From NCBI RefSeq assembly GCF_003076135.1, contig NZ_QDGZ01000006.1:347528-411527 (forward strand): a stretch of DNA of 64,000 nucleotides, read 5' to 3'. This DNA is from Nocardioides gansuensis (GTDB taxonomy: Bacteria; Actinomycetota; Actinomycetes; Propionibacteriales; Nocardioidaceae). The notes beneath the pieces were generated by a model. The model saw only the letters and a list, made by a program, of their open reading frames with translations, ran no database searches and was not told where the DNA came from. The translations under genes were made by a program, and so were the position numbers. Within the stretch, counting starts at the first letter, position 1; every line of letters starts with the position of its first letter. This document shows, one piece after another, positions 8,113 through 17,386 of this stretch.

Positions 8113-9460
8113 CTATGCGTTTCTACTCATACTGTTTGGGCGCTGTCGCAACGGCCCGGGACTCGAGGCGGCAGGCGGCGGGAGTGGTGGCATGTCTTCG
8201 CCGATGGCCCAGGTCCAGATCTCGGTGTCGGTCTCGGTGGCGCGCTCCCTGGCGGCTTCGCGGTCGGCCTCGTCGTTGACGAGGAAGGCCGCGGTCGGAG
8301 TTGGGGTGTCGGTGAACACCAGGGAGGCCATGGGCTTGTCGCCGGCGAGGTTGTAGCGCAGGGACTTGCTGAAGCGGCGGTGCTGGCCGATCGCGACGTG
8401 GAGGAGCAGCTTGTCGGGCTGGGACTCGTACGGGAGCCAGTTGTGGTCGGTCATGACGAGGGAGACCTCTTCGGCGGTGGCCAGGCCGCAGCGGCTGAGA
8501 GAGAAGGTTGCGATGACCATGAGGTGGCCGTTCTCGTCGATCTGCCAGAGCTCGAGCTCGTCGCGGAAGTGCCTGTTGAGCCGGCCGAGCAGCACGTCGT
8601 CGAGCATGAGCGGCGCGTCGGGCAGGTGCTTGACGAGGAGCTTGTGGCCGAACCGGGCGGGCTCGATGGCCTTGAGCTCGCCGATGAGCATCATGAACTG
8701 CTGGCCGTGCCCGGGTTGCTGGAGGCGTGCCCAGCAGGAGAGTCGGCGGGCGGCGATCTCGGTCTTCTTCTCGGCGGTGAACGGCTCGGGGATGAAGAGG
8801 CGGGCCAGGAGCGGTTTGCCCCGGGTCATCTTCCCGTGTGCCGCCGCGCGCAGGTGCCAAGAGACGACGCGCCAGTTTCGTTTGCCGGCCATGCCGGGTG
8901 ACCAGGTGGCGAGCTCGGCCTCGTGCCATAGGTAGTGCAGGACGGCGCGCAGGGAGAGACGCTTGGGGTCGGTGGTGGCCGAGTCGGCCGCTCCCGCCCC
9001 TTGACTCCCGGTGCCGGCGGGAGCGGCGCGTTCGGTCGTGGACATGCGGAATCCGAGTCGGATGGCGGTCAGGCCGCTGTCGGGTTCCTCGGTGATCGCG
9101 GCCCCGAGGACTTGCCCGAGCCCGGAGAGGGCTTCGGGTGGCAGGTAGGAGGGGCCAGCGGGGGGCGTGGGCCAGGCCGGTGTCAGGCATCCGCTTGACC
9201 ACGTAATGGTCGGCGCCGATCTTGGCGACGTACATCGCAACGCCCCGCGGTCGGCAGAGGCACAGGGGGCGGACGCGGTCGCTGTGGGCCCGGGCGAGCA
9301 GTGACTGGATCTCGCCGTTGGTGGTGCGGGTGATCTGGCAGCCGTAGAGCTCGAAGGTCTGGCGCTCAGTGGGCGTCGCGCCCGTCTCGGTCGTCGATGT
9401 CCGCATGCCGTCGAAAGGCAGCCGCTCCGGGGCTGGATCGGACAACCGTGCCGGGGCCAC
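8113..9460 (-). pseudogene. DUF1173-like protein gene, single frameshift
   Basis: The protein is split over two frames. The 5' part runs from GTG 9460 (or ATG 9406) and carries the family-like Cys/His block: CLCRPRGVAMYVAKIG, then KRMPDTGLAHAP. At about 9151-9160 the frame changes, and the other frame continues with PSYLPPEALSGLGQVLG to the stop at 8113. Restoring one base (for example C in GCTG-GGCCCC on the coding strand) yields one protein of about 448 residues. DUF1173-like proteins are common in actinobacterial conjugative elements; their role is unknown, and the paired cysteines suggest metal binding. The gene is leftward, opposite to the main conjugation operon. The lesion is either real decay or a sequencing indel. 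The family assignment is from memory of its motif. Confidence 0.72.
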
Positions 9461-9609
9461 CGACGTGCCGTGTCATGTCCGGGCGCCCTCGAGGGGCGCC
9501 CTGGGCGGTGTCGAGAGCGGAGGAGATTCGTAGGGCCTGTGACCGATCTGGCCGGCTCCCTGTTGCTTGTCCAGCGCGTGGCAGGACCCAGAAACGACAG
9601 GGCCAGAAG

Positions 9610-9656
9610 TTGTGCACAGGGCGCCTCGCACCAGGTGTTCTGCACAGTTTTCCACA
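9610..9656 (+). promoter_or_regulatory. Cluster of DnaA-box-like 9-mers
   Basis: TTGTGCACA (9610-9618), TTCTGCACA (9638-9646) and TTTTCCACA (9648-9656) lie within 47 bp in the same orientation. The last differs from TTATCCACA at one position and the first from the actinobacterial TTGTCCACA at one position. They sit in the 282-bp divergent gap between the DUF1173-like gene and the 9743 gene. This could be part of an origin or simply an operator array. No iterons or AT-rich unwinding element were seen. Confidence 0.3.
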
Positions 9657-9742
9657 GCTTGTCGGCTGTCGGGTCGGCGTGAGCGCCGGCTCGCTGGACT
9701 CTGTTTCGGAACTGGTCATCGACCCAAGGGAGGGCGCCAGAG

Positions 9743-10096
9743 ATGGAGAAGACCGTCGTGTGGCATGAAGAGCGGGCGTGGCTGGAGGCGCACGCGCTGC
9801 TGTCGGAGCTGAGTCGTCCGTACGGGCCGATGCCCAACGAGATGGCTCGCTGCTACCTGCGTGATGCGCTGCACGAGCTGACCGGTTTCTGGGACCTGGT
9901 CGACCATGCGCCTGCGGCGGAGATCTACCCGGTGGGGTTCGAGTCGCTTGAGGACGCGCGGGCTCGGCTGGGGGTCGTGGTGGCGCAGCTGCTGACCGAC
10001 AGTCCCAGCCTCGAGGAGAGCCTGCGGATCACCCGGGCGGGGGACTGGATCGACACGGCGTGGGCCGAGCTCGAGACGATGGGTGAGACGGCGTGA
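9743..10096 (+). CDS. Hypothetical protein
   Basis: A 117-residue acidic protein that I do not recognise. The ATG is preceded by GGGAGGGCG, a good ribosome-binding site. It is predicted helical throughout, with a conserved-looking LLSELSRPYGPMPNEMARCYLRDALHEL core written here only in part. It has no signal peptide or membrane segment. The stop overlaps the GTG/ATG region of the next gene by 4 bp (GTGA at 10093), so the two are a coupled pair opening the rightward conjugation region. It is likely an accessory conjugation or replication protein by position only. Confidence 0.75.
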   Translation: MEKTVVWHEERAWLEAHALLSELSRPYGPMPNEMARCYLRDALHELTGFWDLVDHAPAAEIYPVGFESLEDARARLGVVVAQLLTDSPSLEESLRITRAGDWIDTAWAELETMGETA

Positions 10097-11526
10097 TCGC
10101 GCACCCGACGTACCGCGACCACGCGGAGTTGTCGGCGACCCTCTTTCAGCGGCTCGTCGGGGCCCGATCGGCACCGGCCGCCCAGGCGGACGTGGATCGG
10201 CTTCTCGAGTGCCGAGACATCATCGTGTCCTCGCTGCTCGAACGTCTTGAGGCGGTGGGTGTGAGCACCGCAGGCACCTGGTCGAACCCGCACCGCGAGC
10301 TTCGCCGGCGGGGCGTGCGCGTGAGCCCGACCCCGCCCGAGCTGGTCGGATTAGCGGTGGCTCCGGCGGAGAGCGTGCGCCGCCTCACCCGCGTGCTCAA
10401 GACTTTGCCGCGGGTTCCTGAAGACCGGCGGCGGGCACCCTCGGACGTGCTGGACGGGGCGTCTGCTGATGCCACGGTGAACCTGTGGCGCGATGCGGCC
10501 AGGTACGTCACCTCTGCAACCGCGACCCTCACCGAGTCTGCGGAACGCCCGTGGGAGACCGATGACGGTACGGCGTGGTGGCTGGTCCGTGACGTTGCGG
10601 CGCTGACCGAGGCGGTATTGGTGGCTGACGCTGACCTCGACGAGCTCGGGCTGCTCAAGACGCTGGACCAATCCCCGGGTGGGGAGCCTCGTCAGGTGCA
10701 GCGGATGTTGGCTGCCCATTGCGGTCGGGTGGCGAACTGGTCGGCCACCAGTGATGCCGCCGAGATGGCTGGGCGGCGTGAGCGAGGCTGGGATCTGGAC
10801 CAGCCTCGGCCGGTCTCTCAGGCAGCGGACCTGCCTGCGGCACAGCGGCTGTTGGCCGGCTACCTGCGGGTGTCGAACCGAGGCAATGCCGTGGTCGACG
10901 CGCGGGACCCCGTCATAGGCCTGCACACGGTCAGGGCGATGGTGACGGTCCAGTCGAAGGCGTTCCGGGCTGCGATCGAGTGGGCGGAGGCATTCCCTGA
11001 GCTGGGGAAGTTGCCGGCCGAGCTGGAGCAGGCCCATGAACTCGTCATACAACTCGAGGCCCAGCTGCCGCGGGTCCAAGAGGCCGTGCCACAGCTGCCA
11101 CCCCGGCACACGCAACTGCAGGCCAAAGAGATCTCAGACGCCGTCGGGAAACTGCAGCTCCAGGCCCGCCTGGAGGGCACACCGCCGATCAGCCAGGACG
11201 AGCTCGTGAGGTGGTCCCAGGCTCTGCACCAGACCAACGTGGGGCTGGGGATCGCAATGCGGCGCGAGATCCGGCGTCCGAACACGAACTTCCGCTGGGT
11301 GGAGCGCCCGGTCGAAGACCGGTCAGGGCCAGGGCGCAGGTCAGGCATCGACGTCGCGGCGGAGCAGCTGGCGAAGTCGGACGCTCCGACGCTGCCGGCG
11401 TCGCGGTTCATCGGTACAGCCCAGCGCGCGGCGCTGTCGTCGATGCTGGCCGAGACACCACCCGCGGAGCGAGTCCCAGCCACGTTCCCGCGCAAGGTTC
11501 CGGGCATGAATGGCCCGGGACGGTGA
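10093..11526 (+). CDS. Hypothetical protein, coupled to upstream gene
   Basis: A 477-residue soluble protein with a GTG start inside the upstream stop. I recognise no family. It is largely alpha-helical, with an amphipathic segment around residues 310-345 (LPAELEQAHELVIQLEAQLP) that could form a short coiled coil, and a basic proline-rich C-terminus. An internal block WWLVRDVAALTEAVLVADADLDELG looks like a helical repeat domain. It is the second gene after the DnaA-box-like cluster, so a role in replication or maintenance is possible but unsupported by motif. A small hairpin follows the stop, suggesting that this pair is its own transcription unit. Confidence 0.78.
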   Translation: MIAHPTYRDHAELSATLFQRLVGARSAPAAQADVDRLLECRDIIVSSLLERLEAVGVSTAGTWSNPHRELRRRGVRVSPTPPELVGLAVAPAESVRRLTRVLKTLPRVPEDRRRAPSDVLDGASADATVNLWRDAARYVTSATATLTESAERPWETDDGTAWWLVRDVAALTEAVLVADADLDELGLLKTLDQSPGGEPRQVQRMLAAHCGRVANWSATSDAAEMAGRRERGWDLDQPRPVSQAADLPAAQRLLAGYLRVSNRGNAVVDARDPVIGLHTVRAMVTVQSKAFRAAIEWAEAFPELGKLPAELEQAHELVIQLEAQLPRVQEAVPQLPPRHTQLQAKEISDAVGKLQLQARLEGTPPISQDELVRWSQALHQTNVGLGIAMRREIRRPNTNFRWVERPVEDRSGPGRRSGIDVAAEQLAKSDAPTLPASRFIGTAQRAALSSMLAETPPAERVPATFPRKVPGMNGPGR

Positions 11527-11527
11527 A

Positions 11528-11549
11528 CCTCACACCAGCAGGCGTGAGG
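11528..11549 (+). terminator. Hairpin right after the 10093 gene
   Basis: CCTCAC and GTGAGG form a 6-bp stem with a 10-nt loop, beginning 2 nt after the stop codon. It is a likely 3' end structure, without a U tract. Confidence 0.35.
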
Positions 11550-12148
11550 TGGGATCAGCCCAGCAGAAGGCTGATGCCCGCAGTTCGGGCCTGGCCTGAC
11601 AAGGGCCTAGGCAGATTGCACGACCTGATCAACAATGAAGGCTCCGCTTCGGGGCGGTATCTCGGAAGGACGCACAGCGTGGCGCGTCATCATCTGCGGC
11701 ACCGGGGGAACGCAGAGCCCTTCGGGCAGTGGAGTGCGGCCACAGTCACTGTGCGGCCCGCCGTTCGGAACAGCACCACGGCCCGACCTGGCTCACCCCT
11801 CCCCGACACAGCTCGCGGCCCACGCCATCCCTTTCGGCTGAGGCATTCCGAGCCGCCCGACGTGACACCGAGCAGGAGCCAGGTCGGCCGGCCGAACTGG
11901 TCAGGAACACGTCTCTCGGCGAACGGGACAGGCATCGCTGGACCGACTGCGACGGGGGTGTCTTGTTCGACCGTCGCGAGGCCGCCTTCCGCAGCCGAGG
12001 CACCGAACGAGGAAGCCATCCGGTGCGCCCACAGGCGCTCGAAGCTCGCGCGCGACCTGGTCACCCGGCGGTTCGCGGGTCCGGCTCCTCAATCCTGCCG
12101 CTCTCGCTGGAACTCGGACACAGTCACCGACTCGGGAGGTATCTGACG
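11550..12148. other. Non-coding stretch before the Tad locus
   Basis: About 600 bp in which the open frames on either strand lack protein-like composition. It must hold the promoter for the Tad/conjugation operon that starts at 12149. The only clear signal is the ribosome-binding site GGGAGGT at 12134-12140. Confidence 0.4.
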
Positions 12149-12718
12149 ATGCTGAGCCGTACCCGCACGACCCTCGCCTCGCTCGCCACCGCGGTTGCGT
12201 TCCTCGCGGCCACGAGCGCCTGCAACGAGGCAGAGGGGCCGTCGACGACGATCCCGAGCGAGACGCCCAGCTCGACGCCGACCGAGACCCCGACCCCCGA
12301 GACCGATGCGGAGAAGGCCGCCGCGGGTCTCGAGGCATACCTGGCCGTGCGCGACAAGGCATACCAGACCGGGGTGATTCCCAAGACGCTCCCCAAGGTG
12401 GCCGACACCAACATCCACCTCGCCCTGCAGGAGTCGATGCGGTTCCGCCTGGAGACCAAGATCCGTGCGACTGCTCACTACGGCCACTCGCTTCGTGAGC
12501 CGAAAAAGATCGGCGCGACGAGCTACCAGATCACCGACTGCGAAGACTGGAAGGCCGCGAAGGAGATCAAGCGCGGCGGCGAGCCCGTCACCCAAGGGCA
12601 CCCGAACGGCGAGGCGATGGCGAACCCGATCACCGTCACCTACCAGGTCAAGCTGATCGACGGCCGCTGGAAGGTCAACTCAGCGCGCTTCGGACGGAAC
12701 AAGCCATGCAACGCCTGA
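12149..12718 (+). CDS. Secreted or lipoprotein, first gene of the Tad locus
   Basis: A 189-residue protein. The start is the ATG at 12149 with GGGAGGT 8 nt upstream; longer upstream frames are not protein-like. An N-terminal basic and hydrophobic segment (residues 1-25, LASLATAVAFLAATSAC) ends in a cysteine, fitting a signal peptide with a weak lipobox. A Thr/Pro/Ser-rich linker (residues 30-50) follows, then a folded domain with conserved-looking Asp/Trp positions (ITDCEDW, KLIDGRWKVNSARFG). The shape resembles DUF/NTF2-like lipoproteins encoded beside actinobacterial secretion loci. It overlaps the next secreted protein gene by 13 bp, so the two are co-expressed, and both would sit outside the membrane, perhaps as part of the pilus or channel. 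Function unknown. Confidence 0.8.
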   Translation: MLSRTRTTLASLATAVAFLAATSACNEAEGPSTTIPSETPSSTPTETPTPETDAEKAAAGLEAYLAVRDKAYQTGVIPKTLPKVADTNIHLALQESMRFRLETKIRATAHYGHSLREPKKIGATSYQITDCEDWKAAKEIKRGGEPVTQGHPNGEAMANPITVTYQVKLIDGRWKVNSARFGRNKPCNA

Positions 12719-13644
12719 GGCTCATCTTGGCTATCGGCTTGGCGGTGCTGATGTCCGTCGCCCCTTGCGTGTCCACCATCGCGGCCGCCGGTGAGCCTGA
12801 GTGTTATCCGGTGCAGATCCCTTGTCCGCCGAACAGCGGGAAGGACGTCTGCTGGAAGCAGGTGTGCACTGGAGGTGACGACCACGGTGGCGGCGACGAC
12901 GGCTCTGGGACCGGCACCGGGGGCGAGGCCTACACGAAGTGCATGTTCGCAGGGCGAGAGGTCCCGTGCGTTGGCCCGGCTGGGACTTGGTCTGCGGCCC
13001 ACTCGTGCTGGCTGACGCTGACGACTCCTCAGCAGCCCCCGCCGGCGGGCACGAAGGATGAGGACGGTGACTGGTACTGGTGCACGCCCCCGCCGCCGTA
13101 TATCGGGTCCCGCCCGCCGGTCTGGATCGAGGGTCCGGCAATCACATGGGTGGATCCTGGGCCGCTGGCGGCCCAGGTGGCCGGCACAATGCCGCTCGCG
13201 AAGCCGGAGACGCATATGGCGCCCAAGCCGCCGCTCATGACGTATGTGGGGCTGGAGACCTGGTTGTGGATTCCCGAGTCCCAGTGGAAGCCGCTCTCGG
13301 CCTCGACGAGCCTGAGCGGGGCGACGGTGACGGTGACCGCCACGCCGGTCCGGGTCAGCTGGAACATGACCGAGGCGTCGGTGCGGTGCTTCTCGCCCGG
13401 GCGGCCGTGGGTCCGGGGCATGTCCTCGGATGAGGTGACCGACTGTGACTACGTCTACCAAACCGTCTCGGATGGTCAGCCGGACGGTGCGTACAAGGTC
13501 AGCGCGCAACTGGCCTACAAGGTCGCCTGGACGTGCACCGGGCCATGCCTGGGAACGGAGGGCTCCCTGGGGATCCTCCCGGGGCCGGTCTCCGACAGGA
13601 CCAATCTCCGCGTGGGTGAGCGGCAGTCCGTCGTCATTAGATGA
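12706..13644 (+). CDS. Secreted cysteine-rich hypothetical protein
   Basis: A 312-residue protein overlapping the previous gene by 13 bp. The N-terminus (residues 1-28, RLILAIGLAVLMSVAPC) is a clear signal peptide. The mature part has about ten cysteines in pairs (CYPVQIPC, CWKQVC) and a Gly/Asp-rich low-complexity segment near residues 56-72 (GGDDHGGGDDGSGTGTGG). A beta-rich region with WDxGP and VTVTATPVRVSW strands follows. It is probably exported, disulfide-bonded and surface exposed. It lies just upstream of cpaB-like and tad genes, so it may be a pilus-associated or adhesin-like component. I cannot name a family. It is the kind of protein usually called hypothetical in conjugative regions. 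Confidence 0.8.
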   Translation: MQRLRLILAIGLAVLMSVAPCVSTIAAAGEPECYPVQIPCPPNSGKDVCWKQVCTGGDDHGGGDDGSGTGTGGEAYTKCMFAGREVPCVGPAGTWSAAHSCWLTLTTPQQPPPAGTKDEDGDWYWCTPPPPYIGSRPPVWIEGPAITWVDPGPLAAQVAGTMPLAKPETHMAPKPPLMTYVGLETWLWIPESQWKPLSASTSLSGATVTVTATPVRVSWNMTEASVRCFSPGRPWVRGMSSDEVTDCDYVYQTVSDGQPDGAYKVSAQLAYKVAWTCTGPCLGTEGSLGILPGPVSDRTNLRVGERQSVVIR

Positions 13645-13656
13645 CACGCAGAGGGG

Positions 13657-14415
13657 ATGAAGATGAGCACCGAGACGACACAGCGCCCACCCGCCGGGGC
13701 GAAGGGCCGGATGCCTGCCCGGCGCAACAACGACGATGGCCTGCTCGCCGGGGGCCGCAAGGCCGTCGGCGGGCCGCAGCAGCCGCGGACCCGGTCCTGG
13801 GGACTGGTGACGCTCGCCGCACTCCTGGTCATCGGGTCCGGTCTCACAGTCGCAGCCTGGGGCCTGCACGCCGGGGAAAAGGTCTCGGTGCTGGTGATGG
13901 CCACCGGCGTCGCGAAGGGCCAGGTCGTCGAGCGCGAGGACCTCGCGTCGCGCGCTGTCGCCGGCGTCTCCGACGCGATCGCGGCGGAGGCGGTGGACAC
14001 CGTGATTGGTCAGACGGCGGTCGTGGATCTGGTGCAGGGCCAAATCCTGACCGCTGCGATGCTCACGGCCGAACCCGTGCCCGGTCCGGGTGAGTCGATG
14101 ATCGGCCTGGCGCTGGACCCGACCAGGGTCCCGGGTGCCGGCCTCGAGGCCGGTGACCAGGTCGACGTGATCGCCGTTCCCGGCAATGGCAGCAACAACA
14201 GCTCCGCCCCCGACAGTGCCCTGGATGACCCGGTGCTGCTGGCGAGCGGGGCGCAGGTCTATGACGTGGGTGGAGAGGCCGCGGCCGGTGGCCAGCTCTT
14301 GGTGACGTTGATCGTCGACGAGAGCACTGCATCCAAGGTCGCTGCCTACTCGACCCAGAACCGGGTTGCCGTGGTGGAGACCGCGCCAACGGGCATGACT
14401 CCGGCGGGGGAGTGA
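13657..14415 (+). CDS. SAF-domain CpaB/RcpC-like pilus assembly protein
   Basis: A 252-residue protein with one membrane anchor near residues 48-68 (WGLVTLAALLVIGSGLTVAA). A SAF domain follows: GVAKGQVVEREDLASRAV, then GQTAVVDLVQGQILTAAM, the typical pattern of CpaB/RcpC. These periplasmic or extracytoplasmic proteins help assemble Flp/Tad pili. The C-terminal part (LALDPTRVPGAGLEAGDQVDV) matches the second CpaB domain. Start could be ATG 13657 or ATG 13663. The next gene (TadZ-like) starts 5 bp after its stop, so this is the head of the cytoplasmic-membrane part of the Tad operon. The family call is good. Confidence 0.87.
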   Translation: MKMSTETTQRPPAGAKGRMPARRNNDDGLLAGGRKAVGGPQQPRTRSWGLVTLAALLVIGSGLTVAAWGLHAGEKVSVLVMATGVAKGQVVEREDLASRAVAGVSDAIAAEAVDTVIGQTAVVDLVQGQILTAAMLTAEPVPGPGESMIGLALDPTRVPGAGLEAGDQVDVIAVPGNGSNNSSAPDSALDDPVLLASGAQVYDVGGEAAAGGQLLVTLIVDESTASKVAAYSTQNRVAVVETAPTGMTPAGE

Positions 14416-14419
14416 GGCC

Positions 14420-15190
14420 ATGTTGATCAGTCTGGCGTCGGTGAAGGGCTCGCCCGGGGTGACATCTACGGCCCTGGCCATGGCTGCGGTGTGGCCGCGG
14501 CCGGTGGTGCTGCTCGAGGCGGACGCCTCTGGTGGCGGCCTGGCGTACCGGTGCACAGCGGCCACCGGCGGGCCGCTCCCGGCCACCAAGGGCATCTTCA
14601 CCCTCGCCGCCGCTATCCGGGGCGGGATGCCTAGCGGAGACGTCGTGGTCGACCATGCGCAGCTGCTGGCCTGTGGTGTGCGGGTGGTCCAGGGTGTCGT
14701 CTCACCGATGCAAGCACGGGGTATGGGAAGCCTGTGGTCGACGATCGCCGAGGCCTGCCAGACCAGTGGGGTCGATGTGATCGCCGACCTTGGTCGGCTC
14801 GACCGGGCCAGCGTCACGCTGCCGATCGCGCAGGCCTCGGACTACGTGCTGCCGGTCGCGGCCGCCACCTTGGAGTCGGTGATGCACCTGCGCGGCCAGC
14901 TGCCTGAGCTTTCGGTCGCGCTGCGCCAGCACGAGGTTGGGCGACTGGTCCCGCTCCTGGTCGGCCCGGACGGCCACGCGGCCCGGGACTGCCGGGACCT
15001 CGACGAGCTCCTGGACCAGACCGGTGTAGGCGCGGAGCCGAGCCGCCCGGTACCGGTAGACGCGCGCACGGTCCAGCGACTGGAGGCGGGGGAGAGGGGC
15101 AACGGCCGGCTGGGGCGGACATTGCTGCTGCGCGCGACCCGGCTGGTCGCCGGAGCGCTGCTCGAGGAGGGGGCGGTGAGCACTCGATGA
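14420..15190 (+). CDS. TadZ/CpaE-like MinD-family ATPase
   Basis: A 256-residue MinD/ParA-like protein. The P-loop SVKGSPGVTSTALA (residues 7-20) keeps the N-terminal signature lysine of deviant Walker A motifs (K9), but the second lysine is Val, which suggests weak or absent ATP hydrolysis. VIADLGRLDR (about 115-124) corresponds to the Walker B/switch region. TadZ/CpaE proteins place the Tad machine at a site in the cell. Position between CpaB and TadA in the operon supports this. The stop overlaps the TadA start by 4 bp. The atypical P-loop is seen directly; lost hydrolysis is inference. Confidence 0.82.
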   Translation: MLISLASVKGSPGVTSTALAMAAVWPRPVVLLEADASGGGLAYRCTAATGGPLPATKGIFTLAAAIRGGMPSGDVVVDHAQLLACGVRVVQGVVSPMQARGMGSLWSTIAEACQTSGVDVIADLGRLDRASVTLPIAQASDYVLPVAAATLESVMHLRGQLPELSVALRQHEVGRLVPLLVGPDGHAARDCRDLDELLDQTGVGAEPSRPVPVDARTVQRLEAGERGNGRLGRTLLLRATRLVAGALLEEGAVSTR

Positions 15191-16482
15191 GGGTTGATCC
15201 GGACCTGCTGAGGTCGGTGCACCGTGAGGTCGGTGACCGGCTGCAGCGGGAGCAGGTCGAGCGACGTCGCGGCGGCCGGGACCCCTTGGTGGGGCTGGGG
15301 GAGCAGCAGTACGCCCGCAAGCTCATCGCCGACGTGATCCGCGAGCACGCCGAGCAGCTGCTGGCGCGCGGCCAGTCGCCGCTCGACCCTGGCGCCGAGC
15401 GGGAGCTGGCCGAGGGAGTTCATGCGCGGATGTTCGGAGCTGGCCGCCTCCAGGGGCTGCTCAACGACGAGTCGATTGAGAACATCGACATCAACGGCTG
15501 CGACGAGGTGTGGGTGACCCGGGCCGGGAGCGCACGGCACGATCGGGTCGAGGCGGTGGCCACCAGCGACGAGGAGCTCATCGAGCTGGTCCAGGGCCTG
15601 GCGGCGTACTCGGGGCTGAGCTCGAGGCCGTGGGATGCGGCCAACCCAGAGCTGGACCTGCAGTTGCCGGACGGGTCGCGTCTCTCCGCGGTGATGTCGG
15701 TGTCCGCCCGGCCGTCGGTGTCGATCCGGCGGCACCGGTTCGACAAGGTCGAGCTGGGCGACCTGGTCGGCAACGGCACCTTGAGTGAAGACGCGGCCGA
15801 CTTCCTCAGAGCGCTGGTGAAGTCGAGGGCCAACGTGATGGTCGCTGGGGCAACTCGCGCCGGCAAGACGACCCTCCTGCGGGCGATGGCCGCGGAGATA
15901 GGTCCGGAGGACCGGATCATCACCGTGGAGCGGGCCCTCGAGCTCGGCCTGCGGAAGAACGTCGAGCGGCACCCGAACTGTGTGGAGTTCGAGGAGCGGG
16001 TCGCCAACAGCGAGGGCCAGGGCGCGGTCTCGATGGCCCGGCTGGTGCGCCGCACCCTGCGTCAGAACCCCGACCGTGCGATCGTCGGCGAGGTCCTGGG
16101 GCCCGAGGTGATCGACATGCTCAACGCCATGGGCCAGGGCAACAACGGCTCCATGTCCACGATCCACGCCAGGACCGCGCGCGACGTGTTCAACCGGATC
16201 GCCACCTACGCCATCCAGTCCGAGGAGCGGCTCCCGCACGAGGCGTCGTACCAGCTGATCGCCGGCGGCCTGGACTTCGTGGTGTTCGTCAGCCGGCATC
16301 CCAGCACCGGGGCGAGGCGGGTCGACACCATCCTCGAGGTCAACGGCTACGACGGGACCGTCCAGGCCTCGGAGATCTTCGCCGCCCAGGGCGCCGCGAC
16401 GGCCGAGTGGACCGGTGTGATGCCCGCGAGGACCGCGGAGCTCGAGTCGGCCGGGTGGGTCATCCCGAGCGGGAGCTGGTGA
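15187..16482 (+). CDS. tadA: TadA/CpaF secretion ATPase
   Basis: A 431-residue traffic ATPase of the PilT/VirB11 superfamily. The N-terminal domain (residues 1-200) has the [14 protein letters not shown] block; the core has Walker [12 protein letters not shown] (about 221-231), an Asp-box and Walker B ([16 protein letters not shown]), and His-box [13 protein letters not shown]. It powers assembly and retraction of Flp pili, or could work with the VirB-type channel, since no separate VirB11 gene is visible in the window. The ATG overlaps the TadZ-like stop. TadB and TadC follow directly. Full length for the family. Confident. Confidence 0.93.
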   Translation: MRVDPDLLRSVHREVGDRLQREQVERRRGGRDPLVGLGEQQYARKLIADVIREHAEQLLARGQSPLDPGAERELAEGVHARMFGAGRLQGLLNDESIENIDINGCDEVWVTRAGSARHDRVEAVATSDEELIELVQGLAAYSGLSSRPWDAANPELDLQLPDGSRLSAVMSVSARPSVSIRRHRFDKVELGDLVGNGTLSEDAADFLRALVKSRANVMVAGATRAGKTTLLRAMAAEIGPEDRIITVERALELGLRKNVERHPNCVEFEERVANSEGQGAVSMARLVRRTLRQNPDRAIVGEVLGPEVIDMLNAMGQGNNGSMSTIHARTARDVFNRIATYAIQSEERLPHEASYQLIAGGLDFVVFVSRHPSTGARRVDTILEVNGYDGTVQASEIFAAQGAATAEWTGVMPARTAELESAGWVIPSGSW

Positions 16483-16486
16483 GGCC

Positions 16487-17386
16487 ATGTCGCCGACGAT
16501 GTTCACGGGGCTTGCGCTCGGACTCGCGCTGGGCGGATCGGTGCTGCTGTTGGTCACCGCACTGATGGGGTGGAAGCCCAGGGCCGCCCGTCCCCAGCGG
16601 CGCCGGGGTGAGGTCCTGTGGGGCAGCGAGGCACGACGCCGTGCCGCGCTCGCCGTCGCCGCCGCTCTGGTCGTGGCGGTGCTGACCAGGTGGCCGGTGG
16701 CCGCCGGCGCCGCCGCCGGCGTGATCTACCTGTGGCCGACGATGTTCGGCGGCGGCCGCGCGGCCGCAGGCCAGATCGAGCGACTCGAGGCGCTGGCCAC
16801 CTGGACCGAGTCGCTGCGTGACTCGATCGCCGGATCGGTTGGCCTCGAAGAGGCGATCAGACACTCCCTGCACGCGGCACCGCCGGTCTTGGTGCCTGCA
16901 CTGGAGAGGCTCGATGGCCGGGTCCGGGTGCAGATCCCGCTCCCGCAGGCCCTCGCCGGATTCGCCGAGGAGTTCAAGGACGCCTCCGCCGACTTGGTCG
17001 TCGCCGCCTTGATCCTCAACTCGCGCCTGCGCGGACCTGGGCTGGTCGCAACGCTGAGCTCGCTGGCGTCCGCGGCGCGCGAGGAGATCGACATGCGCCG
17101 CCGGATCGAGGAGGGCCGCAAGGCGCTGCGCAGGGCCGCGCTGATCATCGTGACCGTCACCGGCCTGTTCGCAGCAGGCGTGGCGGTGTTCTCCCGTGAC
17201 TACGTCGCGCCGTACTCGAGCCCGGCCGGGCAGCTCATGCTCGCACTCGTGCTGAGCGTGTTCGCTGCCGGACTCATGTGGATCCGAGCCGCCGCGAACG
17301 TCCACCCGCCCGAGCGCTTCCTTGTGGGCGTCGACCAGGTCGACCACGCCCTCCACGGCCACCCGACCCTGGGAAGGGTGCGATGA
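16487..17386 (+). CDS. tadB: TadB, type II secretion F-domain membrane protein
   Basis: A 299-residue integral membrane protein. Hydrophobic segments lie at about residues 5-25, 45-85 (two close spans), 220-245 and 255-275. The T2SSF core is between them: ESLRDSIAGSVGLEEAIRHSL, the amphipathic loop typical of GspF/TadB. It forms the inner-membrane platform of the Tad pilus with TadC. The start ATG has GTGAGG just upstream, and the stop overlaps TadC by 4 bp. Length and domain order fit TadB. Confidence 0.9.
   Translation: MSPTMFTGLALGLALGGSVLLLVTALMGWKPRAARPQRRRGEVLWGSEARRRAALAVAAALVVAVLTRWPVAAGAAAGVIYLWPTMFGGGRAAAGQIERLEALATWTESLRDSIAGSVGLEEAIRHSLHAAPPVLVPALERLDGRVRVQIPLPQALAGFAEEFKDASADLVVAALILNSRLRGPGLVATLSSLASAAREEIDMRRRIEEGRKALRRAALIIVTVTGLFAAGVAVFSRDYVAPYSSPAGQLMLALVLSVFAAGLMWIRAAANVHPPERFLVGVDQVDHALHGHPTLGRVR

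Noticed and set aside
11211..12146. Long rightward open frame through the 11.5-12.1 kb gap
   Set aside because: It begins in the wrong frame inside the 10093 gene and is Arg/Pro/Ser-rich with no protein-like pattern; a typical high-GC shadow frame.
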